Source: Anodontia alba
Taxonomy: Eukaryota; Mollusca; Bivalvia; Lucinida; Lucinidae
DNA length: 64,000 nucleotides
Direction: 5' to 3'
NCBI GenBank assembly: GCA_964016985.1
Contig: OZ024837.1
Coordinates: 41,264,018-41,328,017, forward strand
Program-made: the position numbers and the translations under genes
The notes under the pieces: generated by a model
What the model saw: the letters and a program-made list of their open reading frames with translations, nothing else
What the model was told of the DNA's origin: nothing
Databases searched by the model: none
In this document: positions 44,977 through 56,814 of the stretch, piece by piece
How positions within the stretch are numbered: position 1 is the first letter of the stretch
Layout of the letters: each line of letters begins with the position of its first letter

Positions 44977-45027
<51 letters not shown>
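44888..45027 (+). repeat. Microsatellite cluster: (TCC)n, (GAT)n, (TATC)n
   Basis: Three simple repeats in 140 bp. ORF 44845-45270 spanning them reads P-P-P, D-D-D and Y-L-S-I and is not called a gene. Confidence 0.9.
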
Positions 45028-45409
45028 TTACGATCAAATTTCAGCATTTTGCCATTGGGGTGTGTTGCTAAATCTAGAATTCAGCAACAACAACAAAACA
45101 AATGTGTGTTTAAAATCAACAATAAAATAACCGCTTTCATAAATACAGCACTCTGTTCAATACAAACGTTCATTACTGAACACCCACTCAATTACAAACC
45201 GGTCGCATTGTCATTCTATCAAGACACAGTCCGTGCACCTCGTGCAGTGTTTGCTGTGCTCATCAAGTGAATCGATGAGTGGTGTGGCCGATATGAAGAC
45301 ATTTCTAGCGTGTTATAAAGGAATCTAAACACTGTGACATAGACAGGAATCTGGGACAGACAGAGATACAATAAAAAGTAAGAGTTTGCATGTTAATGTC
45401 ATAGCTCCT

Positions 45410-45686
45410 CATCACGAAAACATACCACCTATATAATTTTGACCCCCCTTAAAGCCCATTTTTAAAACTGGGGTTTACATGGGTATACATTATGTTTCTT
45501 ATTTCTGCTCAAAAATATGGATTTGGGGTACTTGTTAGAACCGCTTCGGCGAGGCGATTCTAATGAGTACCCACAATCTATGTTTTGAGCAGAAATATGA
45601 AAAAATATCAAATTTTTTTATCTGAAAATTGTCCTTTTTTGGTTCTAAAATTTTCAATACATTTCAATAGGCATGTTTTCGTAATG
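45410..45686 (-). mobile_element. HpA element 17
   Basis: CATCACGAAAAC and TTTTCGTAATG ends; arms diverged (CGCTTCGGCGAGGCGATTCTA). Confidence 0.85.
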
Positions 45687-45868
45687 TGATTTGAGTCTTC
45701 GTTGTTGGTACATGTCAGACAGGTACGTTTTCTCAAATTCCGGCTCAATACTTTGTATATAGATATACTGCACCCCATCGCGAGGATAATGTGCAGGCGA
45801 CTATTACTACAACTGTTGTTGTTTTTATGTTGTTGTTGATGATAATAATGATAATGAAAATGATATAG

Positions 45869-46030
45869 TAAGATTTACGCTAAAACTTCAATGACTCGAA
45901 AACCGATGGCGGATTCAAACTCGTTTTTTGACTGCCTAGGAAATTCTCAAGAAACAAACATTTGGGGATATTCTAGAGACTTTTTCTTATTTTATTCTAG
46001 TGATTCTTAAAATTTGATTCAACGATGTTC
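45869..46030 (-). mobile_element. HpF fragment
   Basis: AACTTCAATGACTCGAAAACC and CTCAAGAAACAAACATTTGG. One end missing. Confidence 0.5.
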
Positions 46031-46129
46031 TGTTGGAATGCACATAACCAGGTGTTATAACTCAGGCGATTCCAGTGAAAAAATACTCTCATTCTGACCC
46101 AGATACGGAGTTAAAATTCCTTTTTAGCT

Positions 46130-46700
46130 CGCCTGGATGAAGTCTAGGAAGAGCTATTGCACTACCCACGGCGTCGGTGTTGGCGTTGGCGTCGGCTCCG
46201 GCGTTGCCGTCGGCGTCGGCGTCCACATTTACGTTAAAGTTTTTTAAGAGCTTATATTTTCCAGACTGTTCGATAGATTTGGTTCATATTTGGTATGATG
46301 ATAGATATACATGTAGTTCCAAAGTTTTATTCAGCAATATCCCAGTCCATTACCACAAGGTCAAGGTCATGGACTTAGATTTTTTTTTTTTATGTTAAAG
46401 ATTTTTAAGAGCTCATATTTTCCAAACCATATGATGGATTTTGTTCATATTTGACATGATGATAGATACAGGTCCAAAGTTTTATTCAGCAATACTCACT
46501 GCCCTTGCCCATAGCCTCAAGGTCAAAGTTAAGAACTTTGAAATTTTATATTAAAGTGTTTTGAAAGCTCATATTTTCCAAACCATGATAGATTTTGGTT
46601 TATATCTGGAATGATAACAGATACAGGTCCAAAGTTTTATTCATCATCACCCCCACCCATACCTATGACCTCAAGGTCAAGGTCACAGACTTAGAAATTT
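46130..46700 (+). repeat. Three-unit diverged tandem repeat
   Basis: Unit with TTTTAAGAGCTCATATTTTC, GATGATAGATACAGGTCCAA, AAGTTTTATTCAGCAATA and CCTCAAGGTCAAGGTCA, headed by a (GGCGTC)n run near 46170-46222. Confidence 0.75.
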
Positions 46701-46954
46701 TATAACTCATCCCTGATAATGTCAAATTCATGACAACAAATGACCAAACCATAGCACAAGAAATCCTATCAAGAGCTAAAATCCCATAACATTTCCTCTT
46801 ACCATAATGATTCTAAGTATTGAGACAGATAGGCCTAAGCAAACAGTGCAGACCCAGATCAGACTGGTCCTAAAGAGCACCCTGACATTCCAATATCACC
46901 CCAATTCCAGGCGAGCTATACTGTCTGCTGACAGCTCTTGTTTTGATATAATTT

Positions 46955-47456
46955 ATTTACCCTTAAAGCGCTTAGCAAACTTGAAGCAGACGACGTCTAT
47001 TGTTCTTTTCTATTATTATTATTATTCCATCACGAGAACATACCTATATAATTTTGACCCCCTTAAACCCTACTATTATATAGTAAAACTGGGGTTTACA
47101 GGGGTATACAATATTTTTCTTATTTCTGCTCAAAAACATAGATTGTGGGTACTCGTTAGAATCGCCTCGCCGAGGCGGTTCTAAGGAGTACCCACAATCT
47201 ATGTTTTGAGCAGAAATATTAAAAATATCAGTTTTTTTTTGTTTTTGTTTTTTGTGAAAATTTTCATTTTTTGGTGGTGAAATTTTCAGTATATTTGAAT
47301 AGGCATGTTTTCGTAATGAGAGAAAATAAGACTTGGCATTTCATGTGAATCGTAGGCAGACGATTTGCATGGAATGCAAAGTCTTATTTCTCTGAAAAAT
47401 ACACAAAATAAAAATAAAAAGTCGTCTGCTGTAGCTATGATTAGCACTTTAAGGGT
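46955..47456. mobile_element. HpE2 element interrupted by HpA
   Basis: Halves 46955-47027 and 47319-47456. ACCCTTAAAGC / GCACTTTAAGGGT ends and GCAGACGACGTCT / GTCGTCTGCTG arms. Confidence 0.75.
47028..47318 (-). mobile_element. HpA element 18, nested
   Basis: CATCACGAGAAC left, TTTTCGTAATG right, full palindrome (one AATCGCC variant). Confidence 0.9.
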
Positions 47457-47498
47457 TATGGTTAAAATTTAGAATATGTTAATATGGTTCCACGTTTT

Positions 47499-47706
47499 GA
47501 CCTTAGCACTCTGGGTAATATTTTCAAAGACGACATCTTGATTTTTTTTTCTTATTTTTCCCAGAAAAACAGGATCTGACACTTCATGCAATTTGTCTCC
47601 AATGGAGACAATTTGCATGAAATCTCATATCTTGTTTTCTGGGAAAAAGAAAAATATCATAAATTTGTCGTCTGCTGATTTAGCCCAAAGAGTGGTATAA
47701 GGTGAT
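47499..47706. mobile_element. HpE element
   Basis: Core CATGCAATTTGTCTCC-AAT-GGAGACAATTTGCATG; GACGACATCTTG and TTGTCGTCTGCTGA arms. Confidence 0.65.
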
Positions 47707-47982
47707 AAATTTTCATCAGACAGATTCCCAAACTCTAAAATATCTGAGATGTAAGTGATCAGATTAAAAAAAAACTGTATATGTTTAATGAAATATGAAG
47801 TCAAACAAACTCTTGTTATAAGGTTAAACGAATTTGTGCCACGATGTTGTTACTTACATTTTTTTAACCTCTGCACAAAAAAAAAAAATGTTTTCCAAAT
47901 CTGATTTGAATGTTCTTAGCAAGACTGCGGAAAGACCAATCATTAATTGTACTCTTGAACATGTATTGATGAAGTCAACGCT

Positions 47983-48162
47983 TTAACCCTTGTCCTACTG
48001 AAACCGGATATGCCCTGTATTTGCAAACAGTGTAGAATCTGCACTGTTTGTCATTCAGTAGTTGAATTTATATTAACAAATTGGATCAAATAATCTGATT
48101 GGCTGACAATGAGAAGTGGACGTGACGTGACATCTTAATTTATTCAGCATGACAAGGGTTAA
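47983..48162. mobile_element. HpD element, stem deleted
   Basis: TTAA-CCCTTGTCCTACTGAA and TTCAGCATGACAAGGG-TTAA. GCAAACAGTGTAGAATCTGCA shows the GATCAG stem gone. Confidence 0.85.
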
Positions 48163-48344
48163 AAAGAGGGTGTGTTTGGATTTTTTAGTATCATTATTTT
48201 TATTTCACTTTATTTATTTATTTATTCATTTATTAACTTATTTATTGTTGTTGTTTTTGTTGTCGTTGTCAGTATTCGTTGGCTGAAGTAACTTTAAATT
48301 TGGAGAAAATGACTGAACTGCCAGATTTACCGTTTACCCATTTT

Positions 48345-48560
48345 GGTTTGAGACCCTGTAATTGGCAACCAGTGCAGACCCAGATCAGACGCCACAGAAC
48401 GCGCCGTCTGATTAGGGTCTACGCCGTTTTGCAAATGATTTAGCCATTTTTTTCTAAGAATATCTAAATTTCATAGCCGGGCGTACCTAACATTGAAATT
48501 GAACTCTTCCAATATATAGGTAGGGAGAGTCTAATTAGTCTACTATGGGTTAATATTCGG
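48345..48560 (+). mobile_element. HpB element
   Basis: GCAACCAGTGCAGACCCAGATC..GTCTGATTAGGGTCTACGCCG stem at 48366-48428. Confidence 0.55.
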
Positions 48561-49185
48561 ACACCTTAATTCCTATTGTAAATAAGAGAACTCAGGAACT
48601 GGTACAATCAGACCCACACCAAGCCCCAAACATCAAAGGGAAAGACAGACAATTACAATATAGTATCTACAAAGTGAACAGATCGCGACTCTTTTCTTAA
48701 AAGGTGACAACTTTGTTACCCAAACTTACTGAATATATCTTAAACTAACATAATTATTAAAAGAAAAAAAAAACATTAGAAGATGAAAACTACATAACAA
48801 TTAACAAAAAGTACCACAATGAAAGTGCCACCTTGGAACGGTCAGTAACGAATTATTGGGGAGGGGGCCTTACGGGATCCCAACCGTCGCCCTCAGATTC
48901 CATAGTGGTAAAAACATAATTATGTATTTATTCGGTCCATGTGGAGGTTTTCTCCGTGCGGAGGTCTTCCATGTGGAAGTCCACTTCTCAAAACGTGGTG
49001 TCAGATCTGGATCCGCACTTTTACATGTAGCTTAAGGCTTATTTTGGTGCCTATACGCTTTCTATCGCCTTATTGTCCACATCCATGGGCGTAGACAATC
49101 TTAGAATTTGCCACTGCTCCGGAAGCACTCTATGAAAGGTCATGGACTGGCCCAGTGCTATTTTCCATGGACGTCAACGTTATTA
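48560..49185. other. No recognised feature
   Basis: GAACGGTCAGTAACGAATTA resembles 22167-22187, so part may be a dispersed repeat. GTGGAGGTTTTCTCCGTGCGG is local. No gene. Confidence 0.35.
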
Positions 49186-49190
49186 TAGCC

Positions 49191-49262
49191 AAGTATTAGC
49201 TTTCACAAAAAGTTTGGTCTACGCTGAGCGTAGATCAAGCTTTTTGTGAAAGCTAATACTTG
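49191..49262. repeat. HpK hairpin
   Basis: AAGTATTAGCTTTCACAAAAA / TTTTTGTGAAAGCTAATACTT with TCTACGCTGAGCGTAGA at the apex. Confidence 0.75.
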
Positions 49263-49309
49263 TGAAATATTAGATACAGTAACACATGCGTCCCGCAGTT
49301 TTAGGGAAG

Positions 49310-49440
49310 TTAAACTTAGCGTGTTGGGAAAACAATCAACAGACGACAGTTTTAAATATTTTTCTTATTTTTCCCTGGAAAAATAAGAAAAATATCATCA
49401 AACTGTCATTGCTGATTTTGCAGAGACGGCGGTAAAGATT
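49310..49440. mobile_element. HpE element, core lost
   Basis: CAACAGACGACAG / CTGTCATTGCTG arms and TTTTTCCCTGGAAAAATAAG with no CATGCAAATT core. Confidence 0.55.
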
Positions 49441-49763
49441 ATTGTTCGACTTATCGCTTTCACACTGGGCTTTGTCAGTGTTGGAGACAGAGAGAAAGAG
49501 AGAGAGAGAGAAAGAGAGAGGAAGAGAGAGAGACTATAATTAGTATACTCAGTAATTAGAATAGTCAATGTTTTTCTTTGTGTTTATACATGTTAGCTGG
49601 TACAGGTATGTACAACCATATTGTTGCTATCAAAAACGAGTTAATTAATTGTGACACTGCTTACAGAATCAATGCCAGAAACTCTTGTTCCCTGTACAAG
49701 TATACATGAAGATTCCAACATTGTAACATGGAACATATTCTGTCTAATTCTTATTCTAGTCAT

Positions 49764-49802
49764 CAGGGGCGGATCCAGGATGATTTCTGAGAGGGTTCTT
49801 TT
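49764..49802 (+). mobile_element. HpR left end truncated by a SINE
   Basis: CAGGGGCGGATCCAGGATG; an HpB-like half follows the SINE at 50077-50141, so the SINE split an HpR. Confidence 0.6.
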
Positions 49803-50076
49803 CTTTTGCGTTGAGGTTTTACGGACTAGTCAACCCATTAGGGTCATTTAGAACATGTCAGTATACCTAACCACACTTTTCGTACGCAGGCTTAGTCCTC
49901 TACGGGTTTAACCAGTATTTGTGCACATTCTTTCGCCAGAAACTAACAACCACCCTTCTTGAGCCAGTGGCAGGGACAGAATGACCCTAGAAAAAAATTT
50001 CATGATCAATCTCCACGAAAGAATGTTGCCGGACCCGGCGGGGATCAAACCCGCGACCTCCTGACCAGCTGTCAGT
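49803..50076 (-). mobile_element. tRNA-derived SINE (reverse)
   Basis: Minus strand: B-box GGTTTGATCCC, TTTCGTGGAGATTGATCATG body, ending AAAACCTCAACGCAAAAG. Same family as 6331. Confidence 0.75.
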
Positions 50077-50189
50077 GATTAGAGGCTGCACTGTTAGCTT
50101 AGGTTTGTCTGTCATAATACCTAGGGTAAATGCGAGATGCACTGATTTTGTAAACCGATACGAATATCCTGAGTGGACATCTGAAATAC

Positions 50190-50446
50190 CATCACGAAAA
50201 CACGCCTATATAATATCGACCCCCTTAAACTCCACTTTTATATAGTAAAACTGGGGTTGACAGGGGTATACAGTATTTTTCTTATTTCTACTCAAAAGCA
50301 AAGATTGTAGTACTCGTTAGAACCGCCTCGCCCACAATCCATGTTTTGAGCAGAAATAAGAAAAATATCAGATTTTTTTATCTGAAAATTTTCATATTTT
50401 GGTGGTAAAATTTTCAGGATATTTGAATAGGCACGTTTTCGTAATG
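50190..50446 (-). mobile_element. HpA element 19, arm-deleted
   Basis: GAACCGCCTCGCCCACAATCC: deletion on the other side of the palindrome, joined at CC. Confidence 0.85.
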
Positions 50447-50872
50447 GGAGGCTGATCTGCACATATGTTATCCGCATACATGTATAAGATAAACGTGTTT
50501 TTAGCAATACATGAATAGCTATTTGTGCATGCGATGACTGAATTTCTCAGAATTTTCAGATTTTTATAATACTAAAGATTGATAAATAAAATAGTTATTA
50601 CATGAAAGTGTGCACTGTGCTGAACACAACTTCGAAAACCGATTCGAAAAAGCATACATAGTGGCAATTTTAGTGGATTTTTTAATGGTCTAAGAATTTT
50701 GTCATGTGAAAAACTACATAGATTTTTATGTATAATGCACTATTCTATGACATCATGTACGACTTTAATTTGAATAATATACAGCTTTTAGTACTATTGA
50801 CAGTGCTGTTATTATAATGCTACTGGGGTCACTTTGAAGAAAAGTAAATCTTAAAAACTGTTTCAAAAGTGC

Positions 50873-51245
50873 TCCCTTCTGAAAAGGGGGCCTAATCTAA
50901 TTGGACAGATTTTCATTACGAAAACACGCTTATTCAAATATATAGAAAAAATCACCTCCAAAAACTGAAATTTTCAGATAAAAAGACTCTGATATTTTCC
51001 ATATATCTGCTCAAAACATGGTTTGTGGGTACTCGTTAGAACCGCCTCGGCGAGGCGGTTCTAACGAGTACCCACAATCTATGTTTTTAGCAGAAATAAG
51101 AAAATTAATGTATACCCTTGTAAACCCCAGTTTTACTGTATAAAAGTGGGGTTTAGGGGGTCAGAATTATACAGGCATGTTTTCGTGATGTGTTCCAAAG
51201 GGGATAAACATGTCCTGTTAGAGTAGAACCTTTTTCAAAAGGGGC
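50873..51245. repeat. HpJ element interrupted by HpA
   Basis: CCCTTCTGAAAAGGGGGCCTA..GACAGATTTT [HpA] TGTTCCAAAGG..TAGAACCTTTTTCAAAAGG. Confidence 0.7.
50914..51190 (+). mobile_element. HpA element 20, nested in HpJ
   Basis: CATTACGAAAAC to TTTTCGTGATG; near-perfect palindrome. Confidence 0.92.
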
Positions 51246-51249
51246 TTAG

Positions 51250-51775
51250 AAAGCAGGAAAGTAAACAGGAAATCAGAAGTCATCTCCCTCGTAAAAAATA
51301 CAGGAAATCTATTTAGTGTACCCAGCCCATTAAATAGTCTATTGCTGAAATTAGAAGACTGAAACCAAGTTATAAGCAGGTATTTTACCTCAGTTAGCTG
51401 GATGAGCAAATATTTAAAAAGAAAAAAGAAAACGTCCCAATAGTTAATATAGCAGTTTGAAATTAAGAGAAGACTGTTAATTCTGAAATTGTAGCTCACC
51501 ATAACAAATCTGTATTCTGGTCTATACAGATTTGTTTTTAATTAACAGAACGATTTTATTTATCTTTATATATATATTTATTTATTTATTTGTTTATTCG
51601 AGTTTTCCATGAATTTAAGGTCGGGTTTATGCGCCAAAAGAGACCGCAAAGCGTCTGGATCTATTTTAAGCAACTAGATCTATTTTAAGCGACTTGATTA
51701 TGGATCTATTTTAAGCAGCTGGATCTATTTTCAGCGACTAGATTATGAATCTATTTTGAGCGACTGGATGTATTA
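51250..51775. other. No recognised element
   Basis: Short direct repeats around TGGATCTATTTTAAGC (51656-51774): five or six units of about 22-30 bp. Confidence 0.5.
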
Positions 51776-51985
51776 TAACCCTTACGGCCCAGTAGACCAA
51801 CGCAAGCCCTTTTGCAAACATTGTAGATCCAGGTGAGACGGCTCATAATGAGCCTTCTCATTAGGATCTTCACTATTTGCCATTATGTTTTTTTTATTTT
51901 GACTGACATCCCTATTTGCAAAAGCGGATGCGTCCTAAATCAAAGATGGAAGAGACCACTTTAGTAGCTCAGGGGTGAAAGGGCT
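51776..51985 (+). mobile_element. HpB2 element
   Basis: AACCCTTACGGCC left, GGGGTGAAAGGG right; GAGACGGCTCATAATGAGCC stem. Confidence 0.65.
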
Positions 51986-51989
51986 ATGG

Positions 51990-52590
51990 TTGTCCTTATA
52001 AACGTCGACAAGCGAATCTACATTTTTTTTATAAAATATACCCATGGATAACAACTTGAAATTCACTTTTTGACAAAAAATAACACAGAACTTTGTAAAT
52101 TTCGTAGATGTACATTCACCGTATAGCTTCCGTTTAAATAAATAAAATCACAATGCTCCTATGCAACAATTAGAACATTTGAGCTCAGTTAATGCCCGTC
52201 ACATAAATAACTTTGGTCCTTTTACTTTTGGTAAATTTATCACAAAGTAAACAGGTTCCATAACTTGCGCTTAACTTATTCCGACAGTAAATCTTACTAA
52301 ATCTTGAAATTTAAATACTGCGCAGCAGCGATTTTTAGATTTGTTAATCCCGGTGTACGCAATGGTACAGATTTCACACTTCAGTCTCAAGAAACGTTTC
52401 AAAAAGATTAAAAGAATACTTATCTGAGAACAAGATTACAGGACTTTTAAGGTGTCGCAGAAATTATTCAAAATTTTGCATGCTATCAAATGTAAACTGA
52501 ATGATTGACAGAATTTATTCTTATACTGTTGATTTCTGTTGATTAAATACGGGAATGAGGTGCGAACTCTAAATAAACGGGTCCGCGATG
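51990..52590. other. No recognised feature
   Basis: AT-rich, apparently single copy in the window. Confidence 0.4.
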
Positions 52591-52594
52591 AGCC

Positions 52595-52830
52595 GTAGCG
52601 TCAAGAAAACGTACTTTCGGGACGTGCGCTCAGCGAAGATTCAGATCAGCCTGCGCATTCGCGCAGTCTGATCAGAATCTTCACTGTGCGCATTTTGAAT
52701 ACCCAAGGGTGCAAAGTAATTTCAAGCGAACAAACGAAGACTGATCAGACTGCGCGGATGCGCAGGCTGATTTTAGTCTTCGTCTGGCGCATATACCAGA
52801 AGGTACGTTTTCTCAAGTTGCGAACCAAAT
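52595..52830 (+). repeat. HpC double-hairpin repeat, clear copy
   Basis: AGATCAGCCTGCGCATTCGC..TGATCAGAATCTTC and ACTGATCAGACTGCGC..GCGCAGGCTGATTTTAGTC. Confidence 0.65.
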
Positions 52831-53237
52831 TATATTGGTTACCACATGCGAATATTGAGGCCCTGACCAGTCTGTGCAGTCTGTTCAATGCCATTAACCT
52901 GCCCATTAACCTGTTCAGGGTCATTTAGCTGCTTAGATTATTCAGTCCATTTTTTTTCGTGAGGTCAGCGAAGATGCTTATCAAATTGAAAATGCACAGA
53001 CTATTATAGTCACTTCTGCTCTGTTCAAACAAGCTACTGTGTCCTTTTTTTCGTACATGTCCCAAATTAATGCGTGTAACGTCATCATAGCATGAGTCAG
53101 CGGTATGACTCGAAGACCTGCCCAAAATTTCGGTTCCAAATTTGTATATAGTTTGAAAAGGAAAGAGCCCTTGTACCATATAAGGGCAATGACGCCAGGT
53201 AATCACTATATTAAATAAATTAAGAAATATTCCCACA

Positions 53238-53519
53238 CATTACGAAAACACGCCTATTCAAATATATTGCAAATTTCACCTCTAAAAACTGAAAATTTTC
53301 GTATAAAAAAAAAACTCTGATATTTTCATATTTCTGCTCAAAACATAGATTGTGAGTACTCGTTAGAACCGCCTCGGCGAGGCGGTTCTAACGAGTACCC
53401 ACAATCTATGTTTTTGAGCAAAAATAAGAAAAATAATGTATACCCCTGTAAACCCCAGTTTTACTATATAAAAATGGGGTTTAAGGGGGTCAAAATTATA
53501 TAGGCATGTTTTCGTGGTG
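53238..53519 (+). mobile_element. HpA element 21
   Basis: CATTACGAAAAC left, TTTTCGTGGTG right; perfect palindrome. Confidence 0.92.
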
Positions 53520-53929
53520 ATATGACAAATGAATCTTTTTTCTTGCGTTCCGGTTCAATATTTTTTAAAGAGTTTTGTTTGAAGATATGGTCTGGTGAAA
53601 AATCGGAAACAGTGCAGAAAAAAAGTACTTAATATTTTTACAATCATTAAAATCATCTTAGCTGAACTATCCCGGATCAGTGAAAAACATAATGAGCAAA
53701 AGATCTGCGGATAAGGTACATAAAAAAACAACTTAACAGCATTACCGCGAAATTTTGATTCCCGCAGAAAACAAATTTGATATCATTTCCGCGAAATTTG
53801 GATTTACGCGGTTTTTCGCACAGTCAGTATTTGAGTCATCCTGCAATTGTGAACTGCGATGAGGCTGCTGCAGTTTGCATTTATGTTCATGTTTGGGTTT
53901 GATTTCTCTCTTTGTGAATTGCACACTGA

Positions 53930-54243
53930 TTTTTTTTTTTTTTTTTTTGTTGTTGTTGTTTTGTTGTTTGTTTTTTTTTGTTTTTTTTTTTGTTGTTGTT
54001 TTTTTTTTTTTTCATTTTCTTGTGCCCAGGCTCCCGTGGTTACAATTAAGGAGCACAGCCATAGACATTTTGTTCCTATTAATAAAATGACTTTTATAAG
54101 AAAAATACAGTCATCCCAATTTCGTTTCGCTGCGTATTTGTGTTTGCAGTTGTTTTTTGTTGTTGTTGTTTGTTTTTGTTTTTTTGTTTGTTTTTTTTTT
54201 GTTGTTGTTTTTTTTTTGTTTTTTCTTCTTCTTCTTCTTCTTC
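53930..54243 (+). repeat. Two (T)nG / (GTT)n tracts
   Basis: 53930-54012 and 54150-54243, the latter ending (CTT)n. Phe-rich ORFs rejected. Confidence 0.85.
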
Positions 54244-54439
54244 ACTAAACCTTTGTGTATAAAATGCATATGATATATGTAGTTTTGCAGAATTATGAAA
54301 AAAATTACCCCGGTAAGCGAACATAAATATCCATACTATCGGTCGAAATATAGCAAAATTTTCTCCTTACGAGATTACATTGAACCCTCGTTATAACGAC
54401 AGCATTTGTTCCGAATATCGTTGCCATTTAAATGCTGTT

Positions 54440-54572
54440 GAATCAGCGGCAGACAGAGAATGATCGTAGAAAATATTTCATGATCAAATCTCCACGAAAG
54501 AATGTGCTGACCCGGCGGGGTTCGAACCCGTAACCCCCTGATCATCAGTCGGACGCGCATCTAACTGAGGCC
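54440..54572 (-). mobile_element. tRNA-derived SINE head (reverse)
   Basis: Minus: CTCAGTTAGATGCGCGTCCG, B-box GGTTCGAACCCC, TTTCGTGGAGATTTGATCATG. Truncated. Confidence 0.7.
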
Positions 54573-54671
54573 GGTTTTTAAGCTGAACGTCAGCTGTTAC
54601 TGTGTTGTTGATGTACATATAGTAACATCTTGATAAAATCTTTCAGGGTAGACAACTCTGCGAAAATTGTT

Positions 54672-54884
54672 TTAACCCTTATCACTCTCTGGGCTAATTC
54701 AGCAGACGAAAAGTTGATGACATTGTTCTTATTTTTCCCCCATAAAACAGGATTTGACATTTCATGCAAATTGTCTCCATTGGAGACAATTTGCATGAAA
54801 TGACAAAACCTGTTTTCTGGGGAAAAATAAGAAAAATATTTCAAAATTTTGTCTGCTGAAATTACCTAGAAAGCTAAGCGTTAA
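54672..54884. mobile_element. HpE element, complete
   Basis: TTAA at both ends; CATTTCATGCAAATTGTCTCC-ATT-GGAGACAATTTGCATGAA perfect core. Confidence 0.85.
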
Positions 54885-54926
54885 AAAATATAAACTACAA
54901 TGACTAAGAAAGCTCAGTGAACTTAT

Positions 54927-55060
54927 AGACCGGAGAACCCGAGGAAAACCATCGATCATGGATGGATGACCACTAACCTGCAACATGCATCGCCGGGAAT
55001 CGAACCCGGGCCGCAGCGGTGAAAAGCGAGAGACATACCTCTGCGCTATCCAGGCCCACT
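54927..55060 (-). mobile_element. tRNA-type SINE (reverse)
   Basis: Minus: TGGGCCTGGATAGCGCAGAG head, B-box GGTTCGATTCCCGG, TTTTCCTCGGGTTCTCCGG body shared with 37672. Confidence 0.75.
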
Positions 55061-55077
55061 GCAAATTGTTTTACTAC

Positions 55078-55192
55078 CTTCTGAAAGGGAGTCTTCTCTA
55101 TAAGGAGAAAAAATGATCCCACGGGGATCTGCTCTAAAAGGGATGAATGTACTCCCCCTTGGTTTTAGTTCGATTCCTTTTCATAATGGGTT
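55078..55192. repeat. HpJ hairpin, degenerate
   Basis: CTTCTGAAAGGGAGTCTTCT and TTCCTTTTCATAATGGG arms with a disordered centre. Confidence 0.45.
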
Positions 55193-55279
55193 TATTGTAT
55201 TGGGAAGAAGAAAGGGACCAAAACGTTGTCTTCCACCTAAAAATGGAGGAAATGTGCAAAAAAAATAATAATTGAAAAC

Positions 55280-55415
55280 CATTACGAAAACACGCCTATT
55301 GAAATAATATTGAAAATTTTACAACCAAAAAAGGAACATTTTCAGTTGAAAATTCTAATGTTTTTCATATTTCTGCTCAAAACATAGATTGTGGGTACTC
55401 GTTAGAACCGCCTCT
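55280..55415 (+). mobile_element. HpA half-element 22
   Basis: Left TIR to AGAACCGCCTC, stopping at the palindrome centre. The right half is absent. Confidence 0.8.
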
Positions 55416-55419
55416 GTGA

Positions 55420-56118
55420 ATTGATACGCAGCATTTTTTATCAATCAAAAAGAACTGATGTTTTTTTGTTGTTGTTGTTGTTTTTTTGTTTTCTTTTGTT
55501 TTCTTTTTTTTCTGTTTGAAAACTTATTTTATTAGAATCGCATTACAAAGGCTATTGTTAGCCTTACCGAGGCTATTGTTATGAATTCCCACAATGCATG
55601 ATACCCTGCAGAAATAAGAAAATAAGTGAATCCTCATTACAACAACAGTATTTGTTCCCAATGACATTGCCATTAAAACGAATTTGCTATTATAAAGTAA
55701 AATGGTATGTAGGAAAAGCCTTGTTTATTCTTATTTCCTCATAGAACATATGTTTTGGGTATTTCTTACAATCGCCTTAGTGAGGTGATTCTAACATAGT
55801 CAAAAATATGTGTTTCCTGAAGCATTAAAAACAATGTTATTGCATAATTTCCGATCAACTGTCACCCACTGAGCAAAGGATCATATAACGACTTCTGTCG
55901 TTGTATCGAGTGTCGGTATTAAGAATGTTGACTGTTTATCTCGTTAGTACTCTTATATAGTGTGACGATTACGACTATTATTTGGATAGTAATATTAAAA
56001 TTTTATTATTGAGGTACAGAAACGTTTTAGTTTAAATAAATAAAAAAAAAACATAAAATTTAATATAAAAAAAATTCAAGTAACTGTTTTTCTCTCTAAA
56101 AGCGAAAATCATATAGTG
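55420..56118. other. Low-similarity repeat debris
   Basis: TTAGAATCGCATTAC and CAATCGCCTTAGTGAGGTG near 55540-55800 resemble decayed HpF/HpM cores; GTT/T tract at 55458-55515. Confidence 0.35.
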
Positions 56119-56120
56119 AC

Positions 56121-56345
56121 CATCACGAAAAACATGCCTATATAATGTTGACCCCCTTAAACCCCACTTTTATATAGTAAAACTGGGGTTTACAGGGGTA
56201 TATATTATTTTTCTTATTTTTGCTCGAAACATAGATTGTTGGTACTCGTTAGAACCGCCTCGCCGAGGCGGTTCTAACGAGTACCCACAATCTATGTTTT
56301 GAGCAGAAATGTGAAAAATATCAGAGTTTTTCATCTGAAACTTTT

Positions 56346-56376
<31 letters not shown>

Positions 56377-56421
56377 GTGATAAAATTTTCAGTATATTTG
56401 AATAGGCGTGTTTTCGTAATG
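56121..56421 (-). mobile_element. HpA element 23
   Basis: CATCACG to GTAATG; perfect palindrome; poly-T expansion at 56348-56377. Confidence 0.92.
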
Positions 56422-56429
56422 ATTTGAGC

Positions 56430-56640
56430 CGGGGCACAATATTTCCTACAAGATTGCCTGTGCGCCCAGCGAAGACTCGGGTCTGTCTGAGCATCCACAC
56501 AGTTCAAGCACAACCTCTGTCGTCCGTCTAAAGAAAGTGTGGATGTTTAGCTACCCATAGAGCGCAAAGCAATGACTCTGATCAGCCTGTGCAACTGCGC
56601 ATGCTCATCAATCATTGCTGGCTGACATGGGAATTTGTAG
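56430..56640 (+). repeat. HpC repeat, degenerate
   Basis: TGTGCGCCCAGCGAAGACTC and CTGATCAGCCTGTGCAACTGCGC. Confidence 0.5.
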
Positions 56641-56645
56641 GATTT

Positions 56646-56797
56646 GATTGTGTTGGGGTTTAACGACACGTCAACCCTTGCGGGTCATTTTGTCTCGTCT
56701 CCAAGTGAGAGGGAGAAAAGAGATAGAAAAGATAGTACAGGAGATGAAAGAGAGAGACAGAGAAGAAAGAGGAACAGGAATGAAAGTTAAGAATCGG
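56646..56797 (+). mobile_element. SINE-like unit, 5' fragment
   Basis: TTGTGTTGGGGTTTAACGACA start as at 11529; the CCCAACCACC end is missing. Confidence 0.6.
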
Positions 56798-56814
56798 AAG
56801 ATCTTGTAGGAATT

